From: Bacillota bacterium
GTDB lineage: Bacteria; Bacillota; Clostridia; Oscillospirales; JAKOTC01
DNA length: 7,240 nucleotides
Assembly (NCBI GenBank): GCA_029776465.1
Contig: JAKOTC010000210.1
Coordinates: 1-7,240 of the forward strand
Direction: 5' to 3'
Positions 1 through 6,648 of this stretch are shown here, piece by piece (position 1 is the stretch's first letter; every line of letters begins with the position of its first letter). The notes beneath the pieces are model-generated. The model saw nothing but the letters and a program-made list of their open reading frames with translations, was not told the origin of the DNA and made no database searches. Made by a program: the position numbers and the translations under genes.

Positions 1-35
1 AATCTTTGCCGTAACGATAGAATAAATGATTGTTG

Positions 36-65
36 TTGCATTTCGGGCAGCTGAACTGGTATACT
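36..65 (+). promoter_or_regulatory. Promoter of the kinase/pseudo-ABC unit (extended -10)
   Basis: The -35-like box TTGCAT (36-41) lies 18 bp from the -10 box TATACT (60-65). TG at 57-58 plus one base immediately before the -10 makes it an extended -10 promoter, which offsets the weak -35 box (3 of 6 consensus). Predicted transcription start is about 71-73, exactly where the structured leader begins. Called from consensus matching only. Confidence 0.6.
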
Positions 66-72
66 TTTGTCA

Positions 73-189
73 TGAGGACTCGTCTCCTTTCGGGAGGTAC
101 TGCGTTTTGTGACAAAAGCATTGTACCAGAAAGGCTGACGGGTCCTCAACTTTCATTTAACTTTACAATACGCTCTGTCCTGAAAGGAG
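73..189 (+). promoter_or_regulatory. Structured 5' leader RNA with anti-Shine-Dalgarno, possible riboswitch-like element
   Basis: The leader can fold into a three-way junction. P1 pairs 73-84 with 137-148 (12 bp, one G-U). P2 is a short hairpin, 84-87 with 93-96. P3 pairs 96-103 with 118-127 (UU bulge at 121-122) and continues as 105-109 with 113-117, closed by a three-base loop. CTCCTTTC at 84-91, part of P2, is perfectly complementary to GAAAGGAG at 182-189, which contains the kinase ribosome binding site. P2 and ribosome-site sequestration are therefore mutually exclusive. CTTTCA at 150-155 can also pair with TGAAAG at 181-186. I could not match it to a known riboswitch class. It lacks a clear U-tract terminator, so translational control is the likelier mode. 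The pairings are seen; regulation is inferred. Confidence 0.5.
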
Positions 190-197
190 TGGGTCTC

Positions 198-1214
198 ATG
201 AAAAAGCCCTGGTCCCTTGCCAAGCGAAGTGCGGTCTGCTTTGGGGCAATGACCCTGCTTGCCGCCGCTATGATTCTCATGATGGTTTATCTGGTGATCC
301 CGCCCCAGAAAATAATCGGTGTGCCCTTTCTTTTAATGGTCTTTCTGCCGGCTTTTATTCTGATCTGCTTCTGCTTTTATCGTCTGGTGCTTTTGCCCTT
401 CAACCGAACCACCAAAACTCTGCGGCTTTTTAACAACGGCTACACCGTGGAGGGGCTTTCAAGCATCCGGGTTCCCCTTTCTGTAGAGATGGAAAAAACC
501 ATCAAAAGGCTGCAGGAACAGGTGGACCGCCCCCACGCCATCAAAGCCAGCGAGCGGCAGGCCGAGTATCTTGCCCTGCAAAACCAGATTAATCCCCATT
601 TCCTATACAACACCCTGGAGGCTATTCGGGGCGAGGCACTCAGTCAGGGCTTGACCGACATTGCCGAGATGACCGAGGCCCTGGCCACCTTTTTCCGATA
701 TACCATATCCAAGGTGGGTAATTTGGTCACATTGGAGGACGAACTGGGGAATATCGAAAATTACTTTATCATCCAAAAATTCCGATTTGGCGACCGCATC
801 AACCTTTCCGTGGTATATGAGGAAAACAGCGCCGAAAATGTTTTGGAATACCGTCTGCCCAAGCTGACCCTGCAACCCCTCGTGGAAAACGCCATCTATC
901 ACGGCCTGGAATGCAAGCTTGGAACCGGCACGGTCACCGTGGAGGTTGAAACCACTCAATCCCGGCTGATTATTCTGATAAAGGACAACGGGGTGGGCAT
1001 CCCTGAAGAAAAATTGATTCAGCTCAATCAGGAATTGAAGATGGCGCCCCAGGAAATCAAGGAGGCCAAACCCGGAGGACGGGGCGGCATCGCCATGTTT
1101 AACGTAAACAACCGAATCAAGCTGCTGTTTGGGGAACAATACGGTCTCCATCTGACCAGCCAGCCCGGTATCGGCACCGAGGTTGAAATTACCCTGCCCC
1201 TGATTAAAAAATAA
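198..1214 (+). CDS. YesM/LytS-type sensor histidine kinase lacking an extracellular sensor domain
   Basis: Inner-membrane sensor kinase of 338 aa that should autophosphorylate on His and pass the phosphate to a response regulator. Two hydrophobic helices (about residues 12-34 and 39-61) are separated by only a few residues. A linker follows that may be a degenerate HAMP or coiled coil (about 62-115). The His_kinase H-box QINPHFLYN has its phospho-acceptor at H134. The ATPase domain has the N-box with N231 in LVENAIYHG, D263 in DNGVGIP, and a glycine-rich GGRGG segment before the C-terminal NNRIKL motif. The ATG at 198 is chosen because AAAGGAG (183-189) sits 8 bp upstream; an in-frame ATG at 30 would lie upstream of the promoter and leader. 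YesM relatives usually carry a large extracellular domain, absent here. The stop is 21 bp before the pseudo-ABC gene. The partner regulator is not in the window. Confidence 0.9.
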   Translation: MKKPWSLAKRSAVCFGAMTLLAAAMILMMVYLVIPPQKIIGVPFLLMVFLPAFILICFCFYRLVLLPFNRTTKTLRLFNNGYTVEGLSSIRVPLSVEMEKTIKRLQEQVDRPHAIKASERQAEYLALQNQINPHFLYNTLEAIRGEALSQGLTDIAEMTEALATFFRYTISKVGNLVTLEDELGNIENYFIIQKFRFGDRINLSVVYEENSAENVLEYRLPKLTLQPLVENAIYHGLECKLGTGTVTVEVETTQSRLIILIKDNGVGIPEEKLIQLNQELKMAPQEIKEAKPGGRGGIAMFNVNNRIKLLFGEQYGLHLTSQPGIGTEVEITLPLIKK

Positions 1215-1235
1215 ACAGCGGATGATGGAACGGAA

Positions 1236-2747
1236 GTGTTTGAAGGGATGAAGACCGAGATTTTCCGTTTAGAAAATGTGACGAAAACCGTCAACCACAT
1301 CCCCCGCCTGGATGATCTGAATCTCACCATCCGAAAGGGGGAGATCTTGGGGCTGCTCTCCTTAAATGATGAGGGCAAAACCTGTCTCACAAACATCCTC
1401 TGCGGCCAGTCGAGCATCGACTATGGCCGGATTTATTACAATGATGAACTGGTGGATTTGGACAGCGAGGCTCCCCTCCCCTTCGCCGGCCGGGTAGTTA
1501 GTGTTGAAAACAAAACCAAGCTGACCTTCTCCCTCTCCGTTGCCGATAATATCTTTGTGGTCCGCAAAGGCTTTCGAAAATACCTCATCAACCGGCGGGT
1601 GCTGAGGGAGCAGGCCGGGCGGATCTTTGCTGAGTTCGGAATCGATATCGATCCGGGCGCCAGCGCCATGACCCTTTCCCCGCTGGAGTGCGGTCTTGTG
1701 GAACTGGTCAAGGGATACGCCACCGGTGCCCGCTTAATCATTCTCAATAACCTTTCCAGCTATTTAAGCACCCTGGATCTGAACCGTTTCCATCAACTGG
1801 TCTTTCAATTGAAAGAAAAGGGCATTTCGTTTTTATACATAGACAATGATCCGGATGTGATCTTTAAGGTCTGCGACCGCCTCTTCATCATGCGGGAGGG
1901 GCGCAATGTGCGCACCTTCAAAAAAGGAGAATGCGACGAGCAAACTGCTCTTACTATCCTGACAGGCCGGGTTGACGAGAGAGAGAGCAGCCATAAGTCC
2001 CACTGGGAAGAAGCGAAGGTGCTGGTTTTTAATACTGTCTCCGCCAGATATCTGCAAAACATTTCCTTTGTTCTGCGGCGGGGTGAGGTGGTCAGCATTC
2101 TGGATACCCACGGCAGAAGCAACAACAGCATCCTGGAGTTATTAACCGGCGAGCAAGCCCGTGAAAAGGGTCAGATTTTATTGGACGGAGAGGATTTTAA
2201 TGTAACCGGCCACAGCCGGGCCATCCGGCGGGGCATCGGTTTAATCAGCGAGGATTCCTTGGAAAACACCCTGATATATGACCTCAGCCCCCTTGATAAT
2301 CTCTGTATTCCCTTGTTTGAAAAATTAAAAACCCTGATCTATAAAAAAGGAATCCGCAAAAGTGTTCGAATGGAGTATGCGGATAAGCTGGGGGAGGATA
2401 TCCACCAAAAAGATTTATATCATGTTCAGCATCAAACTCTTCAAAAGCTGGTTTATTATCGATGGCTGCTGTACAGTCCGAAGGTGCTGGTCTGCGTCAA
2501 GCCCCTGTCGGGACTTGACATTTCGGGCAGAAAGCTGACCCTGGATCTGATCGGCCAGCTCTCCGCCAAAGGCATTGCCATCCTCATTCTCACCTCTAAT
2601 TTTTCCGAAGCTTATTATCTAAGTGACCGGGTCATTCTCATTGACGGGGCGATCAAGCAAGGGGAATACCTGCGGGATGACCCCCTGCTGAAGCAGAAAA
2701 TGGGATATCTCTATCCGGATATGCAATCGCCAACCAATCCTATTTGA
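1236..2747 (+). CDS. Degenerate RbsA-like twin ABC protein (pseudo-ATPase)
   Basis: A 503-aa protein with the length and two-cassette layout of RbsA/MglA sugar ATPases but degraded catalytic motifs. In cassette 1, Walker A (42-49) reads SLNDEGKT, keeping K48 but losing two glycines. The ABC signature is LSPLE (147-151), the Walker B acidic pair is N171-N172, and the H-loop His is N204. In cassette 2, the Walker A-like stretch (290-295) keeps only a GRS remnant, LSGGNQQK is lost, and the Walker B acidic pair is V421-K422. Hydrolysis is very unlikely, yet the frame is uninterrupted and full length, arguing for selection in a non-enzymatic role. It follows the kinase by 21 bp, so it is probably co-expressed with it. 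A sensory or scaffold role toward the kinase or transporter is inference. The start is GTG 1236, with GGAACGGA upstream; ATG 1248 in the same frame is possible but its GAAGGG abuts it. Confidence 0.85.
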   Translation: MFEGMKTEIFRLENVTKTVNHIPRLDDLNLTIRKGEILGLLSLNDEGKTCLTNILCGQSSIDYGRIYYNDELVDLDSEAPLPFAGRVVSVENKTKLTFSLSVADNIFVVRKGFRKYLINRRVLREQAGRIFAEFGIDIDPGASAMTLSPLECGLVELVKGYATGARLIILNNLSSYLSTLDLNRFHQLVFQLKEKGISFLYIDNDPDVIFKVCDRLFIMREGRNVRTFKKGECDEQTALTILTGRVDERESSHKSHWEEAKVLVFNTVSARYLQNISFVLRRGEVVSILDTHGRSNNSILELLTGEQAREKGQILLDGEDFNVTGHSRAIRRGIGLISEDSLENTLIYDLSPLDNLCIPLFEKLKTLIYKKGIRKSVRMEYADKLGEDIHQKDLYHVQHQTLQKLVYYRWLLYSPKVLVCVKPLSGLDISGRKLTLDLIGQLSAKGIAILILTSNFSEAYYLSDRVILIDGAIKQGEYLRDDPLLKQKMGYLYPDMQSPTNPI

Positions 2748-2771
2748 CAGTCGGAACCCCCGACTGTTTTT
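2747..2771 (+). terminator. Intrinsic terminator after the pseudo-ABC gene
   Basis: ACAGTCGG (2747-2754) pairs perfectly with CCGACTGT (2760-2767) around a five-base loop, followed by a U-tract at 2767-2771. The stem begins on the last base of the stop codon. It separates the kinase/pseudo-ABC unit from the transporter operon. Confidence 0.85.
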
Positions 2772-2789
2772 CATTTGGCGGAATGGTAA

Positions 2790-2823
2790 GTTCTAAAGAA
2801 TCCCCCCCTTGTTCTATAAATTC
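2790..2823 (+). promoter_or_regulatory. Direct repeat, 21-bp period, candidate activator binding site
   Basis: GTTCTAAAGAATC (2790-2802) and GTTCTATAAATTC (2811-2823) match at 10 of 13 positions, including six consecutive bases at the start. Their spacing is 21 bp, two helical turns, so two protein molecules would bind the same DNA face. The downstream copy ends 4 bp before the -35 box. This is the usual arrangement for AraC-family activators, which are the typical partners of YesM-class kinases. The first copy also contains the small inverted repeat TTCT-AA-AGAA. The repeats are seen; the binding protein is inferred. Confidence 0.5.
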
Positions 2824-2827
2824 ACCG

Positions 2828-2855
2828 TTGTTTAAAATACCCGCCGTGATAAAAT
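2828..2855 (+). promoter_or_regulatory. Promoter of the sugar transporter operon (extended -10)
   Basis: The -35-like TTGTTT (2828-2833) is 16 bp from the -10 box TAAAAT (2850-2855), which is preceded by TG at 2847-2848 plus one base (extended -10). The start would be near 2862, leaving a leader of about 55 nt. The weak -35 box fits dependence on an activator bound at the adjacent direct repeat. TTGTTC at 2809-2814 with TTAAAA at 2832 is a poorer alternative. Confidence 0.55.
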
Positions 2856-2917
2856 GAAATCAGGAAAAACTCTCATGGATCCCCTGCATCGCTGCATACA
2901 TAAAGGAGGCGAACCGG

Positions 2918-4435
2918 ATGGCTGAATATCTGGTTGAACTGAATCATATATCCAAACAGTTTCCGGGCGTCAAGGCGCTGGATGATGTGTCCTTTAATCT
3001 CAAATCCGGGGAGGTCCATGCCCTGCTGGGGGAAAACGGAGCCGGCAAATCCACCCTGGTGAAGATTCTAAGCGGCATCTATGAAAAGGATGAAGGGGAA
3101 TTCCGCATCAACGGCGTTATCCACGAAAATCTGACCCCAAAAAAAGCACAGGAACTGGGCATCGCCATCATCCACCAGGAGCTGAACATGTGCCAGCACC
3201 TCACCGTTGCGGAAAATATGTTCCTGGGACGGGAGGAGGTACGGCTGGGCATGGTTCAGCAGAAAAAGCTGAACAAAATGGCTCGGGAGATGCTGGACAA
3301 ACTGAGCCTGAACATCGATCCCCAAACCGTGGTGGGAAAGCTTCCGGTCTCCAAACAGCAGATGGTGGAGATCGCTAAAGCCCTGTCCACCAACGCCAAT
3401 ATCATCATCATGGACGAACCCACTTCCGCCCTGACAGAACGGGAAATCGCCGAATTGTTCCGGATTATCAAAGATTTGAAAGCAGCCGGTTGCGGCATCA
3501 TTTACATATCCCATCGTTTGGAAGAGCTGAAAAGCATCGTGGATCGGGTCACCATTCTTCGGGATGGTAAATATATCACCACCAAACCCTTCGCCGAAAC
3601 CAGCATCCCCGAAATCATCTCTCTGATGGTGGGCCGGGAAATCGCCGAGAAATTCCCCCGGGTCAGCTGCCCGGTGGGCAGAAAATTGATGGAGGTCCGG
3701 CATATCACCAGCGGAGACACCCTAAAGGATATCAGCTTTGATCTCTATGAAGGCCAGATTATCGGCTTCGCCGGTTTGATGGGCGCAGGGCGAACCGAAC
3801 TGGTGCGGGCCATCTTCGGTGCAGATCCCATTGACAGCGGAGAGATTTTAGTGGAGGGCAAACCCGTCAGAATCCGCAGTCCCATTGACGCCATACGGGC
3901 AGGCATCGTCAGCGCCCCCGAGGACCGAAAGCGGGAGGGTCTGTGCGTTAAGCTCTCCATCCGGGAGAATGTGGCGCTGGCCAATCTGGATACCGTTTGC
4001 AACCGGTTTGGCATCGTCAATAAAAAACGGGAGATCCGGCTGACCCAGCAGGCCATTGATGAACTGAAAATCAAAACCCCCTCCCAGCTGCAGGAGGTAA
4101 AAAACCTGTCCGGCGGCAACCAGCAAAAGGTCGTGGTGGGAAAATGGCTGGTGCGAAACGCTAAAATCGTGATCTTTGACGAGCCCACCCGAGGCATCGA
4201 CGTCGCCGCCAAGGTGGAAATCTATCATCTAATGAATATGTTAAAGCAAAAAGGCATCGGGGTTATCTTTGTCTCCTCCGAAATGCCCGAAGTGCTTGGT
4301 ATGAGTGATCGCATTGTGGTGATGTGTGACGGACGAATTACCGGGGAGCTGCCGGTGGAAGAAGCAACACAGGACAAAATCCTTCAACTTGCCACACAGT
4401 ACAGAGCAAAAGAAGAGGTGATCCATTATGCTTAA
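2918..4435 (+). CDS. CUT2-family sugar ABC importer, twin ATPase (RbsA/MglA type)
   Basis: A 505-aa cytoplasmic ATPase with two fused nucleotide-binding domains that energises sugar import through the permease encoded next. Domain 1 has Walker A GENGAGKST (38-46), Q-loop Q87, a variant signature around 142-156, Walker B with D166-E167, and H-loop H199. Domain 2 has the Lys-to-Arg Walker A GLMGAGRT (286-293) usual for this family, the signature LSGGNQQK (397-404) and D421-E422. Length and layout match RbsA/MglA/XylG. AAAGGAGG (2902-2909) lies 8 bp before the ATG. The gene overlaps the permease by 8 bp, implying translational coupling. Comparison with the pseudo-ABC gene upstream shows directly which catalytic residues that paralogue has lost. 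Ribose is the nominal family substrate, but the true sugar is not established. Confidence 0.95.
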   Translation: MAEYLVELNHISKQFPGVKALDDVSFNLKSGEVHALLGENGAGKSTLVKILSGIYEKDEGEFRINGVIHENLTPKKAQELGIAIIHQELNMCQHLTVAENMFLGREEVRLGMVQQKKLNKMAREMLDKLSLNIDPQTVVGKLPVSKQQMVEIAKALSTNANIIIMDEPTSALTEREIAELFRIIKDLKAAGCGIIYISHRLEELKSIVDRVTILRDGKYITTKPFAETSIPEIISLMVGREIAEKFPRVSCPVGRKLMEVRHITSGDTLKDISFDLYEGQIIGFAGLMGAGRTELVRAIFGADPIDSGEILVEGKPVRIRSPIDAIRAGIVSAPEDRKREGLCVKLSIRENVALANLDTVCNRFGIVNKKREIRLTQQAIDELKIKTPSQLQEVKNLSGGNQQKVVVGKWLVRNAKIVIFDEPTRGIDVAAKVEIYHLMNMLKQKGIGVIFVSSEMPEVLGMSDRIVVMCDGRITGELPVEEATQDKILQLATQYRAKEEVIHYA

Positions 4436-5453
4436 ATCCGAGAAAACTTCCCCCATCCGCTCCTTCCTTTCCATCCGGGGCATGGGTCAGGTGATATCGG
4501 TCACCGTTGCCCTGGTGATTATGTCCATCGTCTTCGGCATCATCAATAAAAACTTTTTCTCTTTTGAAAACATCACCAACCTGCTTCGCCAGGTCGTTCC
4601 CATTCTCATCATCGGCATCGGCCAGTCCTTTGTTCTCATTACCGGCGGCATTGACCTCTCCATCGGATCGGTGGCCGGTATGTCCAGCATGATCTCGGCG
4701 ACCCTGATGACCGCCGGAAAAATGGACGCCTTGCCCGCCGCCCTGCTGACCGTTTTCTTCTGCTGTATGATCGGTTTGACTAACGGCCTGCTGATCTCCA
4801 AAGCCAAGCTGCCGGCCTTTATCGCCACCTTGGGCACCATGATTATCGCCAGAGGCATCGCCCAGCTGGTCAACGGCAATATGAACACCGACGGCATCAG
4901 TTCAAGGGCCTTCCGCGACGTCTTTTACTACGGCAAGTTTTTAAACCTCTATTCGCCGATCTGGATTGCCCTGGTGCTCTTCCTTATTTTCAACTTTATC
5001 CTTTCCAAGACCCGCACCGGCCGGCATACCTACGCCATTGGAAGCAATTATGAGGCAGCCAAGCTCTCCGGCGTAAATGTGGTCGCAGCTGAAACCAAGG
5101 TTTATGTCTTCAGCGCTTTTCTGTCCTCCATCGTCGGTCTGATCCTCACCGCCCAAAGCGGCATGGGCACCATGGACGCCGGAACCGGCTATGAGTTAAA
5201 CGCGGTTGCCGCCTCGGTAATCGGCGGAGTCAGCACCATGGGCGGCCAGGGACTGCTCTTCGGAACCGTAGTGGGCGCCTTCATCTGGGGTGTTTTAAAC
5301 AACGGTCTGCAGTTCGCAGGAGCGCCCCTCGCCCTTCGTAACATTGTCATCGGCATCGTCGTCACCATCTCCGTATTGATTGACCGGATTGCCAGAAGCA
5401 AAAAAATCACCAGCAACAAAATTTTCGGCATTCCTTTGAAGACCAAAAAGTAA
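4428..5453 (+). CDS. CUT2-family sugar ABC importer, permease (RbsC type)
   Basis: A 341-aa integral membrane protein of the BPD_transp_2 family that forms the translocation channel, probably as a homodimer docked on the twin ATPase. It is strongly hydrophobic, with several membrane segments (first at about 21-40). Family hallmarks are GGIDLSIGS (73-81), ATLGT in the middle, the cytoplasmic loop with EAAKLSG (209-215) expected to contact the ATPase, and GYELNAVAASVIGG (254-267). The ATG lies inside the last codons of the ATPase gene, with GAGGTG about 7 bp upstream, so the two proteins are probably coupled in translation. The length is normal for RbsC. No terminator follows, so the downstream binding-protein gene is probably co-transcribed. 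Confidence 0.95.
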   Translation: MLKSEKTSPIRSFLSIRGMGQVISVTVALVIMSIVFGIINKNFFSFENITNLLRQVVPILIIGIGQSFVLITGGIDLSIGSVAGMSSMISATLMTAGKMDALPAALLTVFFCCMIGLTNGLLISKAKLPAFIATLGTMIIARGIAQLVNGNMNTDGISSRAFRDVFYYGKFLNLYSPIWIALVLFLIFNFILSKTRTGRHTYAIGSNYEAAKLSGVNVVAAETKVYVFSAFLSSIVGLILTAQSGMGTMDAGTGYELNAVAASVIGGVSTMGGQGLLFGTVVGAFIWGVLNNGLQFAGAPLALRNIVIGIVVTISVLIDRIARSKKITSNKIFGIPLKTKK

Positions 5454-5470
5454 ATCCAGGAATATTTTCA

Positions 5471-5504
5471 TTACCCATTGCATTCACATAATAGAGCAAG
5501 GTAA
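5471..5504 (+). promoter_or_regulatory. Intercistronic hairpin before the binding-protein gene
   Basis: TTACC (5471-5475) pairs with GGTAA (5500-5504), and TTGC (5478-5481) with GCAA (5496-5499). A two-base bulge and a 14-base loop complete the stem. No U-tract follows immediately, so it does not look like a full terminator. Such stems between permease and binding-protein genes can mark RNA cleavage points or protect mRNA ends and raise binding-protein output; that role is inferred. The rest of the 80-bp gap is AT-rich and holds the binding protein's ribosome site. Confidence 0.35.
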
Positions 5505-5533
5505 TAAAATACATATAAATGGAGGCATTCAAA

Positions 5534-6481
5534 ATGTGGAAAAAGGTTCTCGCAATCCTCGTTACCCTGTCCATGCTGGTATTCGGTCTCGTGGGATGTA
5601 ACAGTTCCGCCAGCAGCGACACTACCGGCGGTACCGACAACACCCCCAAGAAAACCGTCTATCTGATTACCATGGACAAACAGGACCAGCACTGGGTTTC
5701 CGTTGACAATGGCGCTTCCACCATGGCCGCCGCTTTGGGCCTGAACTATAAGTGGGACGCACCGGACGTCAAGGACAACGCCAAGCAGATCGAAATCATC
5801 AACAATGCTGTTGCGGATGGCGCTGACCTGATCCTGCTGGCCGCTGTAGACCCGACCGCCGTTTCTGAAACCGTTAAGAGCGCGAAGGAAAAGGGCGTCA
5901 AGATCATCTATGTAGACTCCCCCGCCAATGAACCCGCTCTGGCCACCCTGTCCACCGACAACTACGCCGCCGGCAAGCTGGCCGCCCAGACCATGCTCGA
6001 AGCTTTGACCAACGCAGGCAAAACCAGTGGTAAGATTGGTATTATCGGCGTCAATACCGCCACCAACTCCACCCTCCAGCGTGAAAAGGGCTTCCGTGAC
6101 TACTTCGCCGAAAACGGCAAAGGATTCACCATCCTGACCACCGAGTACAAAAACGGTGACGCCGCCGCTTCTCAGGAAGCCGCTGCAGGCTTTATCACCG
6201 GCAATGCAGACCTAGTCGGCATCTTCGGCACCAATGAAGGTTCCACCGTGGGCACCGGCAACGCCATCAAGGCTTCCGGCAAGAGCATCATCGGTGTCGG
6301 CTTCGACAAGTCTAACACCATTCAGTCCCTGCTGGATGACGGTAGCCTGGTTGCCGCTATGGCACAGAACCCCTACACCATGGGTTATCTGGGTGTTGCT
6401 CAGGCCTATGCTGCTCTGAACGGCTACAGCCTCGGCCCCTCCACCATCGACACCAGTGTTTCCGTCAATACCAAATCCTAA
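5534..6481 (+). CDS. Sugar-binding lipoprotein of the CUT2 importer (RbsB type, Peripla_BP_4)
   Basis: A 315-aa binding protein that captures the ligand outside the membrane and delivers it to the permease. It has a lipoprotein signal with two lysines, a hydrophobic core and lipobox LVGC (lipidated C22), then a Ser/Thr/Gly/Asp-rich tether to about residue 38. The periplasmic-binding fold follows. By analogy with E. coli RbsB, likely ligand-site positions are W54, D106, D128-S129, R183, N234, D258 and Q278. The Arg that follows the equivalent Asp in RbsB is replaced by S129, so the ligand may not be ribose. ATG 5534 is chosen because GGAGG (5521-5525) lies 8 bp upstream; an in-frame ATG at 5519 overlaps that site. 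Codon choice looks strongly biased, fitting high expression. Confidence 0.93.
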   Translation: MWKKVLAILVTLSMLVFGLVGCNSSASSDTTGGTDNTPKKTVYLITMDKQDQHWVSVDNGASTMAAALGLNYKWDAPDVKDNAKQIEIINNAVADGADLILLAAVDPTAVSETVKSAKEKGVKIIYVDSPANEPALATLSTDNYAAGKLAAQTMLEALTNAGKTSGKIGIIGVNTATNSTLQREKGFRDYFAENGKGFTILTTEYKNGDAAASQEAAAGFITGNADLVGIFGTNEGSTVGTGNAIKASGKSIIGVGFDKSNTIQSLLDDGSLVAAMAQNPYTMGYLGVAQAYAALNGYSLGPSTIDTSVSVNTKS

Positions 6482-6519
6482 TCAAATCCTGCGATAACTT
6501 TTTCATACCCTCCCTGAAG

Positions 6520-6547
6520 AAAATCCCGCCTTCACCGGCGGGATTTT
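6520..6547 (+). terminator. Intrinsic terminator of the transporter operon
   Basis: An 11-bp stem pairs 6520-6530 with 6537-6547 around a six-base loop. Its core is ATCCCGCC with GGCGGGAT, ending in a run of five T (6544-6548). It is strong and lies 39 bp after the binding-protein stop. A-richness on the 5' side could let it act in both directions. Confidence 0.88.
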
Positions 6548-6563
6548 TATGTTTCAAAATAGT

Positions 6564-6592
6564 TTGACTTCCCCCGCCTCCTGTGCTATAAT
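6564..6592 (+). promoter_or_regulatory. Near-consensus promoter of the last gene
   Basis: TTGACT (6564-6569) and TATAAT (6587-6592) are spaced 17 bp apart, with TG at 6584-6585 giving an extended -10. This is the best promoter in the window and needs no activator by appearance. The expected start is about 6599. The last gene is thus a separate unit, not a read-through part of the transporter operon. Confidence 0.8.
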
Positions 6593-6601
6593 GGCCACAA
6601 T

Positions 6602-6615
6602 GGCAGAAGACTGCC
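6602..6615 (+). other. Small hairpin at the 5' end of the last transcript
   Basis: GGCAG (6602-6606) and CTGCC (6611-6615) form a perfect 5-bp stem with an AAGA loop, within a few bases of the predicted transcript start. It may protect the 5' end of the mRNA; this is inferred, and a stem this short could arise by chance. Confidence 0.3.
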
Positions 6616-6648
6616 TTAAAAATTCAGTGTGGGTGGGGTTGAAAAAAA

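Noticed and set aside
1..29. Possible tail of an upstream gene (a frame ending at TAA 23-25, reading IFAVTIE).
   Set aside because: Too short to support as a gene, though it would fit a coding region ending just before the promoter.
128..142. Hammerhead-like fragments GAAA and CTGACGG in the leader.
   Set aside because: The core CTGANGA motif is not met and the order and pairing of the stems do not form a hammerhead.
30..197. In-frame N-terminal extension of the kinase from ATG 30.
   Set aside because: It would place the start upstream of the predicted promoter and through the structured leader. ATG 198 has a strong ribosome site, and MKK followed by a membrane helix is a normal start for this family.
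603..1151. Minus-strand open frame of 182 codons within the kinase gene.
   Set aside because: It is antisense to conserved kinase motifs (H134, N231, D263); a shadow of GC-biased coding sequence.
5478..5507. Possible internal promoter before the binding-protein gene (TTGCAT, 18 bp, TAATAA).
   Set aside because: Both boxes are weak and overlap the hairpin; AT-rich sequence gives such matches by chance.
5519..5533. ATG 5519 as the start of the binding protein.
   Set aside because: It overlaps the GGAGG ribosome site, which is spaced correctly for ATG 5534; the latter also gives a standard lipoprotein signal.
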